A stretch of 64,000 bases of DNA from Basidiobolus meristosporus CBS 931.73. Taxonomy: Eukaryota; Basidiobolomycota; Basidiobolomycetes; Basidiobolales; Basidiobolaceae. Positions 44,757 to 55,117 of this stretch are shown here, one piece after another. The stretch lies in contig MCFE01000111.1 of assembly GCA_002104905.1 (NCBI GenBank), positions 62,001 through 126,000 on the forward strand, read 5' to 3'. Position 1 is the stretch's first letter; the number at the start of each line of letters is the position of its first letter. The notes beneath the pieces were generated by a model that made no database searches, was not told where the DNA came from, and saw only the letters and a list, made by a program, of their open reading frames with translations. Made by a program: the position numbers and the translations under genes.

Positions 44757-45358
44757 AGTAGGGCGCGGGTTCTAGACTTCCACAGTAGCCCCACCAGGTG
44801 ACACAACCGTCTTTTATGTAAAAATGGACAGTTTCAGGAAGATGCTGGGATAAGCATCCATGCTGAAACCTTAGTAACAGCTGCAACTCGCAGTGCCAAC
44901 AATATATGACGGGTCTGATGCAGATCTTCCTCGGCGACTTCAAACGGCGATCGGTTTCATCTTGGAACCGCACCTCTATTGGCGGCAGAGAAGCCAGGCT
45001 AGAAACGGGGATGGAACTCACTAGGTGGAGAGAAACGTTTAACCGCAGCCAGAGGATTGGTCACTGGATAGGAAATCCAAATAGCTGCTCTAGGCTAATC
45101 AGATCCAAATCTAGGCGAGGGAGGGGAGCGAGAACCACAACAAATGGTTCTCGTAGCTTAATTTTGCTCCAATTTTCCAGCAAACCTTGGTTGAAGGGTT
45201 TCTACAGGGAATTCCTGCGATCCAATTCATTTCCTTCCACTATATATGGATGGTGTATACTCCGTGCAGGTCGTGGTTCTTTTTTTTGCATCGAGTGGAG
45301 TCATCGCTTCCACAGTAACCTCCTTTCCTTTTCTGCGCTCCCTTTCTTTCTTAATACC
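44757..45358. promoter_or_regulatory. divergent intergenic region with PKA promoter
   Basis: 602 bp between the two start codons. A TATA-like CACTATATATGG lies at about 45238, some 115 bp before the PKA ATG. The frame upstream of that ATG is open but lies across this promoter, so I exclude it from the protein. No other element is recognised. Confidence 0.5.
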
Positions 45359-46559
45359 ATGTCCGAGAATTCCGTCCACAACCTGCCACACGCATTCACC
45401 TCGCAGTTCCCCTCGACACCCCTACCGTACCCTTTACAGAGCAACACCACACCAGCACCCAACCACACATACCCCCCGTTATCTACTCCGAATCACAGCA
45501 ATGTCCAGCCTCCGGTTTCCCTCCCTTCGCTGAAGCCAGAGAAGTATAGATTGAGGTTGTCGGACTTTGTGATTTTGCGGACAATAGGAACCGGCTCTTT
45601 TGGACGTGTCCATCTTGTACAACTAAAGGCCAACGGCCGCTTCTACGCCATGAAGGTGTTGAAGAAGACCGAGGTCGTTCGACTGAAGCAAGTGGAGCAT
45701 GTCAATCACGAGCGAGCTGTTCTTGAGTTGTGTCACAACACGTTCCTTGTGAATATCATTGGGAGCTTCCAAGACACCACCAACCTCTATATGGTGATGG
45801 AGTACGTGGCGGGTGGGGAGCTTTTCAGCTACCTTCGAAAGTTTCAGGTATGTACGACCAGCTCAACCCGTTCTATCTGGACTGGTTCTAAACAAACCCC
45901 TTCCCTAGCGATTCCCAGGCTACGTAGCCAAATTCTACGCAGCCGAGGTCACCTTGGCCTTCGAGTATCTTCACACCAAAAGCATCATCTACCGCGATCT
46001 GAAGCCCGAGAACGTGTTGTTAAATAGCCAGGGACACATCAAAATCACCGATTTCGGCTTCGCCAAGTACGTCCCCGACATTACCTGGACACTGTGTGGC
46101 ACGCCAGATTATCTTGCGCCGGAGATCATCCAATCCAAAGGATATGGTAGCGCGGTTGACTGGTATTCGCTAGGAATCCTGATATTTGAGATGCTTGCTG
46201 GCTATCCACCGTTCTACGATGATGATCACTTCAAGCTGTACGAGAAAATCATCGCCGGAAAGATCAGATGGCCACCGCACATCGATGCCGATGCCAGGGA
46301 TTTGATCAAGAAATTAACCACCGCCGACCTTACTAAGCGCTACGGGAATCTCAAAGGGGGCGTCCAGGACATCAAGAACCACAAGTGGTTCGCGGAGATC
46401 GACTGGAACCGGCTGGAGCGACTTGAGGTTCAGCCACCCATCGTCCCAATTGTGACCAGCGACGGGGACACCAGCAACTATGATATGTATCAAGAGACGA
46501 ACGATATTTATGGAATGCCAACCGAAGACCCGTTCCGGGAGAAGTTCCTCGATTTTTAG
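45359..46559 (+). CDS. cAMP-dependent protein kinase (PKA) catalytic subunit
   Basis: AGC-family Ser/Thr kinase of the cAMP pathway, cytosol and nucleus. Exons 45359-45847 and 45909-46559, 379 aa. A Pro-rich N-terminal extension of about 60 residues precedes the kinase domain. Seen: glycine loop GTGSFGRV (77-84), Lys99 in FYAMKV, catalytic loop YRDLKPEN (Asp193), DFG as DFGFAK (Asp211), activation-loop [14 protein letters not shown] with the phospho-Thr equivalent at 224, APE and [12 protein letters not shown]. The hydrophobic C-terminal end is FREKFLDF, a FxxF PIF motif. All catalytic residues are present. The 61-bp intron is in frame between FQ and RFPGY. Confidence 0.95.
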
Positions 46560-46934
46560 GTTCGCAAAATCCACATGATTTGTAAAAATACGCTATAGAT
46601 GTATAATACTTAGTATACACGATTAATAAAGCACATGGACGCATACAACGCCACTCCGAATGTTAACCAGGGTGCACAACATGACTAAAGTGATGTCTCA
46701 CGCCTGGCCGTTTACCCGAGACCTGGGTGATTGTGGGGATTGATTGGTGAGATGATATCAATATCAATCTTTTCTGTGCATGCACATCTACATCAGCGAT
46801 ATTTTTAGCAAAGATGAATATGTGCTACATCACCAGCTCCCTGCCTATTTAAACCTACCCCTATGGTGGCTAGCCTCCACTTGTGCTGAAATTTGAGTTA
46901 CAACTAGCCAGTGTTACCATTTATTTCTTCTATA
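46560..46934. promoter_or_regulatory. PKA 3' flank and carnitine acetyltransferase promoter
   Basis: A polyadenylation-like AATAAA occurs at about 46625. A TATA-like CCTATTTAAACC lies at about 46845, some 90 bp before the ATG of the next gene. Confidence 0.45.
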
Positions 46935-48710
46935 ATGTATCGTTACCAAAGCTCTATCCCTAAACTTCCAGTTCCCAAACTGGAAGACACTTGCCAAAAG
47001 TATCTTAAGAGTGTTAGACCTTTGTTAGATGACCAAGCCTACGCAAATACCGAGCTCGCCGTCAAGGACTTTTTGAAGCCCGGTGGCCAAGGAGAAGAGC
47101 TTCAGAAGCGTCTCTTGGCCAAGGCCAACGACCCCAAGGTCGTTAACTGGCTAGAAGACTGGTGGAATGACCTTGCTTACATGGGCTACAGAGACCCTGT
47201 AGTCCCCTACGTTTCCTACTTTTACACCTTCAAGGACGACCTTGTTAGAAAAACCCCCTCAAAGAGAGCCGCCAGCATCGTGACCGCAGCAATGGAATTC
47301 AGAGAGTTGGTTGTAAGTGAAAAGCTCACCCCAGATGGCAGCAGCAAGGCTCCCTTCTGTATGTCCTCGTACAAGTATATGTTCAACGCTTGCAGATACC
47401 CCAAGAAGCCTTCAGACTATGCTGAAACCTTCGACACCGCCACCAACACCCACATTGGTGTGGTCAGAAAGAACAAGTACTACATTGTTGAGATGTTCCC
47501 CAACGGCCAGCAACTTTCCGCCGCCGAATTGGAGCAACAATTTGAGAGAATCATTGCTGACGCTGGCTCGGACAAAGCACCTGCCCTTGGTGCCGTGACC
47601 TGCGACAGCCGTGATGTCTGGGCCGATGTTCGTCCAATCATCCTTCAATCCGCCCCTGAGAACGAGGCACTTCTTAAGAAGCTTGAAAGCTCTATTTTGT
47701 TGGTTTGTTTGGACGACTCCGCGCCACAAAACCGTGACGAGCTTTCCTGGGGCTGCTGGGCTGGTGACGGCCGCAACAGATACTTTGACAAATCCCTCCA
47801 ATTCATCGTTTTCGAGAACGGTAGAGCCGGTTTCTTGGGAGAGCACTCCTGCATGGACGGCACGCCCACCGCTCGCCTGTGCGACTATATTTTGAGCAAT
47901 TTGGCCAAGGGCAAGGTCAACCTTGGCTCCAACGCGGTCAGATCCAACGTTCCCAATCCCGAGAAGTTGAACCTTCGCTTCAGCGAGCAAGCTCTGAAGG
48001 CAATCGCTGTGTCCGAGAAGAACTTCGACGTGTTGATGAGCAAGCACGACCTGAACGCACTGGCCTACTACGGCTTCGGTAAGAACTTGATCAAGAAGTT
48101 CCGCACCAGCCCAGATGCTTTCGTCCAAATGATCATTCAGCTCGGATACTACAAGATGCACGGTATCTGCCATCCAACATACGAGGCTGCCACCACCCGT
48201 AAGTTTGCCCACGGTAGAACTGAAACCGGCCGTTCCGTCTCGAGCGAATCGGTCGCATTCGTCAAAGCCATGGAGGATCCCACTGTCTCCAAGGAGCAGA
48301 AGATCGCCCTAGGCAGAGCCGCCTTCAACGCTCATGTCAAGTACATGGTCAACGCAGGTAATGCTCAAGGAGTTGACAGACACTTGTTAGGCCTACGTCT
48401 CCTACTCCGCCCCAATGAGCCCAAGCCAGCCATCTTCCAAGATAAGGCATACTCCTACTCTAGCCATTGGAATCTCTCCACATCGCAACTCGCCAGCGAG
48501 TTCTTCGACAGCTGGGGTTACGGAGAGGTCGTCCCTGATGGCTTCGGTATCGCCTATATCATCAAGAACAACGCATTGCACTTCACAGTGACAAGCATGA
48601 ACCTTGGAGCCAAGACCTTGACCTACTGCTTGGCTGAAGCGGCCGAGGAGATGAAGAAGCTGTTCGAATCGGAAGTTCCCACTGAGAAGAATGCCAAGGC
48701 CAAATTATAA
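46935..48710 (+). CDS. carnitine O-acetyltransferase
   Basis: Transfers acetyl groups between CoA and carnitine, allowing acetyl export from peroxisomes to mitochondria. 591 aa, intronless, the usual size. Start at ATG 46935 (MYRYQSS); the open GTG start at 46911 is rejected. Motifs of the choline/carnitine acyltransferase family: PVPKLEDTCQKYLKSVRPLL at the N-terminus, the catalytic His304 in EHSCMDGTPTARL, YYGFGKNLIKKF, RKFAHGRTET, and GYGEVVPDGFGIAYII. The protein ends in AKL, a variant type-1 peroxisomal signal. The N-terminus is basic and Ser-containing, so it could also enter mitochondria. Fungal Cat2 proteins are known to be dually targeted. Confidence 0.95.
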   Translation: MYRYQSSIPKLPVPKLEDTCQKYLKSVRPLLDDQAYANTELAVKDFLKPGGQGEELQKRLLAKANDPKVVNWLEDWWNDLAYMGYRDPVVPYVSYFYTFKDDLVRKTPSKRAASIVTAAMEFRELVVSEKLTPDGSSKAPFCMSSYKYMFNACRYPKKPSDYAETFDTATNTHIGVVRKNKYYIVEMFPNGQQLSAAELEQQFERIIADAGSDKAPALGAVTCDSRDVWADVRPIILQSAPENEALLKKLESSILLVCLDDSAPQNRDELSWGCWAGDGRNRYFDKSLQFIVFENGRAGFLGEHSCMDGTPTARLCDYILSNLAKGKVNLGSNAVRSNVPNPEKLNLRFSEQALKAIAVSEKNFDVLMSKHDLNALAYYGFGKNLIKKFRTSPDAFVQMIIQLGYYKMHGICHPTYEAATTRKFAHGRTETGRSVSSESVAFVKAMEDPTVSKEQKIALGRAAFNAHVKYMVNAGNAQGVDRHLLGLRLLLRPNEPKPAIFQDKAYSYSSHWNLSTSQLASEFFDSWGYGEVVPDGFGIAYIIKNNALHFTVTSMNLGAKTLTYCLAEAAEEMKKLFESEVPTEKNAKAKL

Positions 48711-48889
48711 GCCCAATCCATTGTAATATTCAAAACCATTGTTTAATACTACTAGCACTCATTAAATCGCATTCCTAATCATAACCATATGTACGTTAAT
48801 TAGTTGGGCATTGCAGAAAGATTAGGGTTTATTTACAGTGTGGTGAATGATGCATTATGAATATTGGATTAGTCTAAGTGAATGTTTCT

Positions 48890-50413
48890 CTAGAAGCGGG
48901 ATAGATCGCACTCGGTCAACTTCACGATCTTGGTCTTGTTGATGATTTTGTACCCGAAGTAGAGTACGGCAAAGATGATGATGGCAAGGTAACCACCAAT
49001 ACACACGCCCCAGTCGAAATGACCATTGGTGTATGCTTCATACCCTTGCCCGCCAAGAACAACTGCGCACAGGACAAATGCGAGAATGGGGCCGAATGGG
49101 TACAGGCGGGCTCTGTATGGCAATTCGTCCAAAGAATGCCCCTGAGCGAGGAATGCTTTACGGAAACGATAGTGGCTCACTGCAATTCCGATCCAGGCAA
49201 TGAAGCCTGAGGTACTGGAGGCACGCAAAAGCCACATGTAGATGACACCGTTCCCGAAGAGGGATGTCAGAAACGCCAAGCACCCAACAACAGCGGTAAG
49301 GATCAGAGCGTGCATGGGAACCCCGCGTGAGTTCACCCGACCGAAAATCTTGGGGGCCATGTTGGAGTTGGCCATCATCCATAGAGTGCGGGTGCATGCA
49401 TAAAGAGCAGAGTTTCCAGCGGAGAGGACAGTGATGAGGATAATGGCGTTCATAACGTCCGACGCAGGGCCAAGGCCAGCAAGTTTGAAGACCAAGGTGA
49501 AGGGAGAAATGGCAACGTCCTGGACACTACCCGAACTCACCAGGTTGGGGTCTGTGTAGGGAATGAGGAAGCTGATGATCATAATGGCGCCAATATAGAA
49601 GAGCAGGATTCTCCAGAAAACCTGTTTGATGGCGGTTGGAACGTTCTTCTCCGGGTTTTCGCTCTCTCCGGCGGCCACTCCAACCAACTCGGTTCCCATG
49701 AAAGAGAAACCGGCAACCAAGAAAACGCCCAGCGTGCCGAGTGCGCCATCTACGAAGGGGGCATCACCCAAGGTGAAATTTCTGGTACCGTACTTCACAC
49801 CACCAAGGACACCGGTAGCAACAAATATACCAATGATAATGAAGATCACGACGGTTACTACCTTGATCAGAGCAAACCAGTATTCTGCTTCGCCGTATCC
49901 CTTCACGGAAATAGAGTTGATCCCCACGATGATCACCAGCAAGCAGGCACTCCATACCCAGTTCGGAACATGAGGGAGCCAGTATTGCATGATCAGACCT
50001 CCAGCAGAAAGCTCCACCGCAACGGTCAGAGCCCATGAATACCAGTAGTTCCAACTGAGAGCAAATCCGAAGGCTGGGTCAACAAAGCGAGCACCGTAAG
50101 CATTGAAAGAGCCCGAGATTGGCATGTAGGTGGCCATCTCCCCCAGACTGGTCATCAGGAAGAACACCATGATGCCGATTAGTCCGTAGCCAAGTAGAGC
50201 ACCACCAGGTCCTCCGGTAGCGATAGAAGCACCGCTGGCAAGGAAAAGGCCCGTACCGATGGTACCTCCGATAGAAATCATCGATAGATGGCGCCCCTTT
50301 AGCGATCTTCTGAGTTCGGCTTTCTCGCCCTCGATGCTGCAGCTCTCCAGCTCGGCTAGCTTCTCGGGGTCTTTTAAGTGGGATTGTTGGGTAAACGATC
50401 GCTCGGCTTCCAT
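48890..50413 (-). CDS. amino-acid permease (AAT/YAT family), paralog 1
   Basis: APC-superfamily plasma-membrane H+/amino-acid symporter, 507 aa from ATG 50413, intronless. A charged cytosolic N-terminus is followed by about 12 membrane segments. The signature is MISIGGTIGTGLFLASG in TM1, followed by GEMATYMPISGSFNAYGARFVDP, GFSFMGTELVGVAAGESENP and VLSAGNSALYACTRTLW. These fit the basic-amino-acid branch (fungal Lyp1/Can1, bacterial LysP), so lysine or arginine is a likely but unproven substrate. A longer reading from 50572 adds a poorly conserved leader and lies over the likely TATA region. It is divergent from paralog 2. Confidence 0.92.
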   Translation of the reverse strand: MEAERSFTQQSHLKDPEKLAELESCSIEGEKAELRRSLKGRHLSMISIGGTIGTGLFLASGASIATGGPGGALLGYGLIGIMVFFLMTSLGEMATYMPISGSFNAYGARFVDPAFGFALSWNYWYSWALTVAVELSAGGLIMQYWLPHVPNWVWSACLLVIIVGINSISVKGYGEAEYWFALIKVVTVVIFIIIGIFVATGVLGGVKYGTRNFTLGDAPFVDGALGTLGVFLVAGFSFMGTELVGVAAGESENPEKNVPTAIKQVFWRILLFYIGAIMIISFLIPYTDPNLVSSGSVQDVAISPFTLVFKLAGLGPASDVMNAIILITVLSAGNSALYACTRTLWMMANSNMAPKIFGRVNSRGVPMHALILTAVVGCLAFLTSLFGNGVIYMWLLRASSTSGFIAWIGIAVSHYRFRKAFLAQGHSLDELPYRARLYPFGPILAFVLCAVVLGGQGYEAYTNGHFDWGVCIGGYLAIIIFAVLYFGYKIINKTKIVKLTECDLSRF

Positions 50414-51442
50414 GTTGTGTGTATTAAGGGGCACTGTACAGCAGAGCGTGTGAGTAATTCTAGTCTTGAGAATATGAAACTGCGAGGAGACTCTCACGGC
50501 ATTTATAAGAAACCAGAGATTCCTCGACCGTAACCCTGGGGTTGGACAGAAAAAGAGAGGGAGATATGCCATAAACGGTACATGTCAGGCTACCATTTGT
50601 CCTCTGGATATTTTCTAGACCAAATGCAACCCAATTACCCTGTGGCTTCTGCTCTGAACAACCCAATTACCCTTAACCATCTACGAGGAATACCAAAAAA
50701 AGCCATGTATCGACCAATATGGAAGTACCTTGGACGAAAAGTATAACATGTGAGGAATTTTCTGGCCAGGAAAGGAATTTTCAACTTTGGCCTGGATAGA
50801 TCAGGATGACTCACGGAGCAGTTGTTACAAATCCATGGATTCATAATGGTTACCATAGGGGGCATTATTTATTGTCAATATGCTCGCACTTTTTATTTGC
50901 TGTACGGCTCAGCAACGTTACGGGAAAGCGGCTTAATTAACTGATCGCTGATAAGCCTAATGCAAGGGTTGATGAGCATGTTTGGAAGGTTGCTTCGAAA
51001 ACATTCTCCATGTGATTGCTCGAAAGGGAATTCGTGACAATAGAACATTCCTCCCACACCGAAAAGTCACCCAACCCAACGAAAAGTCTACATGTGAGCG
51101 ATGGAAGGTGATTAAAATGGACAAGTGAAATTTTCTTCGCTTATCTACAGAGGTTAATGGTGCTGGCCAATTGCTACTGTTACTACCGTTCACTCTGCTA
51201 ATCCATGATCTCTCAGGCGAAGGATTTAAGTTAATATTGGTTCCCATATCAGGCATGGTGCTAGTCGACAAATCTAAAATAAGCTTTTGCCTTGTCATCC
51301 ATCCACTTCATTAAAGTCAGTTGACTGGAATTAAACTTCCTGAAGTGAGACCCCTCCCTCCACCCATTCGGTTCCTATAAAAAAGCATCCGTCACCGTCT
51401 CAGAGACCCAACAACCCTTCTATTGATTATAACTAATTCACA
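50414..51442. promoter_or_regulatory. shared divergent intergenic region of two permease genes
   Basis: 1,029 bp. TATA-like CCTATAAAAAAGC occurs at about 51376 for paralog 2, and TTATAAATGCC on the minus strand at about 50500 for paralog 1. Several small frames show no coding support. The CTTATCTACAG near 51140 and GATAAG-type words are possible nitrogen-GATA sites, but the evidence is weak. Confidence 0.45.
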
Positions 51443-52960
51443 ATGGGAGGAGATATAGAGCTACAAACTAATACCTATTTCACAGAACAGAAGAAGACCC
51501 TCGATGTTGAAAGCAACTATCCTGAATCGACAGAGGGTGGGGGAGGGCTCAGAAGAACACTAAAGGCGCGTCACCTGTCCATGATTTCCATCGGCGGAAC
51601 CATCGGAACCGGGCTTTTCCTGGCCAGTGGTCTTTCCATCAGCAATGGTGGACCTGGTGGTGCTCTGCTCGCCTATTCTCTAATTGGTATGATGGTGTTC
51701 TTTATGATGACCAGTCTGGGCGAGATGGCCACGTACATCCCCGTTTCTGGTTCATTCAACACATATGGTGCCCGCTTCGTCGACCCGGCCTTTGGATTCG
51801 CCCTCAGTTGGAACTACTGGTACTCATGGGCACTCACGGTGGCGGTGGAGCTTTCGGCGTCGGGCCTGATCATGAAATACTGGTTTCGGGATGTCCCCAG
51901 CTGGGTGTGGAGTGCCAGCGTTTTGGTGATCATCATAGCAATCAACTCATTCTCCGCGAGAGGATACGGCGAGGCGGAGTACTGGTTCGCCTTGATCAAA
52001 GTCATCACCGTGGTCGTGTTTATCATAGTAGGCATATTTGTTGCTGCCGGTGTTCTCGGAGGCGTCAAGTACGGGTTCCAAAACTTCACCAAGGGAGAAG
52101 CCCCATTTGTGAACGGTGGGCTTGGTGTCCTCAGTGTCTTTCTGCTGGCCGGGTTCTCTTTCATGGGAACAGAGCTGGTAGGCGTGGCTGCCGGTGAAAG
52201 TGAAAACCCGGAGAAGAACATCCCCAAGGCTATCAAGCAAGTTTTCTGGCGTATTTTACTCTTCTACATTGGCGCAATCTTCATCATCGGCCTATTGATT
52301 CCATATGACGATCCTTTGTTAACCAGCGAGGATGTCCAGACCTCTCCCTTCACCCTTGGCTTTAAGCTTGCTGGCCTTGGATTCGCCCCCGATGTCATGA
52401 ATGCCATTATACTGATTACAGTTCTCTCGGCCGGAAATTCTGCCCTCTATGCATGCACTCGAACTCTATGGACCATGTCCCATTCAAACATGGCCCCCAA
52501 GATCTTTGGCCGCATCAATTCTCGAGGTGTGCCCATGTACGCAATGCTACTTACTGCTGCGTTCGGGTGCCTTGCTTTCCTAACATCGTTATTCGGAGAT
52601 GAAGTTGTATACGAATGGCTACTCAAGGCTTCCGGCACCTCCGGGTTTCTCGCCTGGGTTGGAATTGCTGTCAGCCACCTCCGATTCCGTAGAGCATTCA
52701 TCGCACAAGGTCACACACTTGATGAGCTTCCTTACCGCGCCAAATTGTATCCGTTTGGCCCTATAGTCGCTCTGTTACTTTGCATAGTGGTGATAGCCGG
52801 ACAGGGCATCAATGCCTACTCTAACGGCAAGTTCGATTTCCTTCAGGCTTTCGGAGAATACCTAGCCGTCATCTTGTTCGCGATCCTGTATCTTGGATTC
52901 AAGATCATCAAGAAAACCAAAGTCGTTCCACTAACCCAGTGCGATTTTAGCCGAACCTAG
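51443..52960 (+). CDS. amino-acid permease (AAT/YAT family), paralog 2
   Basis: 505 aa, intronless. It is strongly similar to paralog 1 along its entire length (MISIGGTIGTGLFLASG, SFNTYGARFVDPAFGFALSW, MGTELVGVAAGESENPEKN, LSAGNSALYACTRTLW, DELPYRAKLYPFGP) and diverges mainly in the N-terminal tail and some loops. Its role should be the same: proton-coupled uptake of amino acids, probably basic ones. Ends in KVVPLTQCDFSRT, matching KIVKLTECDLSRF of paralog 1. The pair arose by an inverted local duplication. Divergence is high enough to allow different substrates or regulation. Confidence 0.93.
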   Translation: MGGDIELQTNTYFTEQKKTLDVESNYPESTEGGGGLRRTLKARHLSMISIGGTIGTGLFLASGLSISNGGPGGALLAYSLIGMMVFFMMTSLGEMATYIPVSGSFNTYGARFVDPAFGFALSWNYWYSWALTVAVELSASGLIMKYWFRDVPSWVWSASVLVIIIAINSFSARGYGEAEYWFALIKVITVVVFIIVGIFVAAGVLGGVKYGFQNFTKGEAPFVNGGLGVLSVFLLAGFSFMGTELVGVAAGESENPEKNIPKAIKQVFWRILLFYIGAIFIIGLLIPYDDPLLTSEDVQTSPFTLGFKLAGLGFAPDVMNAIILITVLSAGNSALYACTRTLWTMSHSNMAPKIFGRINSRGVPMYAMLLTAAFGCLAFLTSLFGDEVVYEWLLKASGTSGFLAWVGIAVSHLRFRRAFIAQGHTLDELPYRAKLYPFGPIVALLLCIVVIAGQGINAYSNGKFDFLQAFGEYLAVILFAILYLGFKIIKKTKVVPLTQCDFSRT

Positions 52961-53141
52961 CTTCTGCAACCTGCATGCAACATTATATATTTAGTCAATT
53001 CTCATCATGTAGATACACAATCTTTCACATACCTGAATAAATCTAAACTAGATACTACTTTCGATCAATCGATCAAATCTGCTTGAAAAGCCAAAGGAAA
53101 GTGGGTTCGATAGTGGGTTTCCTTTTTTCAAAGGAAGCAAC

Positions 53142-54955
53142 ATGTACACTCCCATCAATATCGATCCGAACACGTCTCTTCGGCGAATTTACGAAGATCG
53201 GTTATCTTATCATTTGAGTCTATGTCTCGGCAGAAGAGATATTGTTCGGGCATGGAAAATCCTTCAAGTTCTGTTTCCTTTTCAGCGAGCACGTTTTGAA
53301 GTATTGTGGAAGGTAAGGAAGCGTCCGTGGCGAATTCTCTAGAGTCACCAACCACTCAACCCGAATTTTCTTTCTTCCCCCAAACGTGCAGGGAGGAGTT
53401 ACCGTAATGCAGACTCTGCCAAGTTGCCAAGTTGAATTAACCCGGTTTTTCCAGCTTCTCCTTACCAGACACAGCGAATATGTAAATCTCTGGCATATCT
53501 TGGCCTCTCGAATCTTCCAGTAATTTATTGTTTTGCATATAGCGCGAGGAATTGCTCTTGGAAATGACCTACCACCAGATTCAACAAGGAAGCGTTCAAG
53601 AGGCTTACGGAACAATCATGGGGTAAGCAAGCTCCTTACGATCCTCATACCTCTCAGTAGATAGAATTCTCTCAATGCTCTCCCAGTAGTGTACCAGACA
53701 GCCAATTTAACCCGTCTCAATGCTTAGTTATATATATCACTCCCCTTTCAGCGAGAATCCCCTTATACATGGGTATGCTGGAATGCTCTCCGCCTATCTA
53801 GCGGAAAAAGATAACACGAGACGGAGCCAAAGCTTTGTTCGAAGTAGTCAGAGCATGGACCCCTACGGAAATGCGGATGATGAGCCGAGTGATAGCCAAG
53901 GTAAATACGGGAGAATTTCATGTTGAAGACGGCTTGACTAACAAGACTAAAGCACCAATCCAAAGGAACGTATCGGAGGCAATCAAACATTTCGAGAAAG
54001 CCTGTGCGCTAGACAATTCCAATGACATGTTTACCAGGTGCATGGTGGAGGTAAATCCAATTTTTTATCGAGTGGAATGGACTAGCTCTTACACTAATGG
54101 CTTACCACCAGCTGCTATTCAAAAGCGGGCAACGTGACGAGGCAATCACATTAATGGAGGAGTTTTGCAAGAAGAATCCAACCAACCCTACTATTCAACA
54201 GTAAGCATTGATTGGAAACATTCATGATGTTGAGGGATTTACCATCATTTAATCGTAGCATGCTTTTCTCAACCCTTTACGCCGAGTTCCCCAATGACCA
54301 TAGCAAATGGATAGATCATGCTAAACAATGCGCACGACTGGACCCTGCTTGTGATTTAGAAAGCATCATTCAGCCAATTGTTCAGCACTACGAGATGGTC
54401 ATCAGCAAGCAGGTGGCATCCGAAAGCGTGCCTACACGGCTCGAGATTCTACGGCTCTTGGCTACTCGGATCGACTATGGGGCCAGCGAGATGTGGGTTT
54501 GGGAGAAAACCGTCGAAACCCTTATGCATATCAAGTAATTCGCCATTTGTACACCTCAGATCACCGGACATGTATGCTGATCCAACTATTAGGAAGAAGC
54601 CATCTGTATCAGACGCTGACGCCGAAATCTGGAAAGATCGGTTGAGCTGGTGGTCATCGTTTCTTTTCCTGCGCCTGCCGACTCCGTCAACACTGAACCT
54701 AAGCAACGAGGAGGACAAACTTTTGGGTGGGTGAACCATGTAGCAAGGCCGAGTTTCGAATCTTACTAACCATACGACCCAGTACTGAAGTTGATTTGCG
54801 CACGCTACATCTACCCAGTCGACTATGTGAAGTTTCCCGCAAGCCAGATATTGTTCCGAAGCTCGAGCAAGAAGGAGCTGAAGGGCCTGCTAAAGCCACA
54901 TGAATTTTGGCTCAAGCGAATCGAGGAGGAAGCACTCAACTCGGATGACGCATAG
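53142..54955 (+). CDS. probable RNA polymerase I initiation factor Rrn11/TAF1A-like (apparent frameshift)
   Basis: Eight exons by splice signals and phase: 53142-53312, 53392-53481, 53543-53622, 53752-54050, 54112-54200, 54259-54534, 54593-54726, 54783-54955. The start (TPINIDPNTSLRRIYEDRLS followed by HLSLCLGRRDIVRAWKIL) is like the Rrn11 repeat-helix motif of the SL1/core factor subunit that places TBP at rDNA. The rest is TPR-like helices (EAIKHFEKACALD, RDEAITLMEEFCKK). Exon 4 needs one base fewer to stay open: the frame before A5 at 53805-53809 gives AGMLSAYLAEK, the frame after it gives AKALFEVVRAWTP. All other phases fit. Either a sequencing error or a recent frameshift. Family assignment is moderate. 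Confidence 0.6.
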
Positions 54956-55117
54956 AGGGTTTTTTTGTATTATTGTACAGTTGTTCACGAATAAAGTGAT
55001 TCCATAGAACGTTTATTTCGTGAGTATTAGGGATAAATTCCGAGGGTGGACAAAATTATACATGACTCGGGTAGGAAGTGATTACTATACTATGCTTCAA
55101 GGTATGTAGAGCTGCGC

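Noticed and set aside
45246..45533. 95-codon frame overlapping the PKA start
   Set aside because: Wrong frame relative to the kinase, and it crosses the promoter.
47412..48212. 266-codon minus-strand frame
   Set aside because: It is antisense to the carnitine acetyltransferase gene, whose catalytic motif lies on the plus strand.
50414..50572. N-terminal extension of permease paralog 1
   Set aside because: The extra 53 codons have no counterpart in paralog 2 and overlap the likely TATA region; ATG 50413 is preferred.
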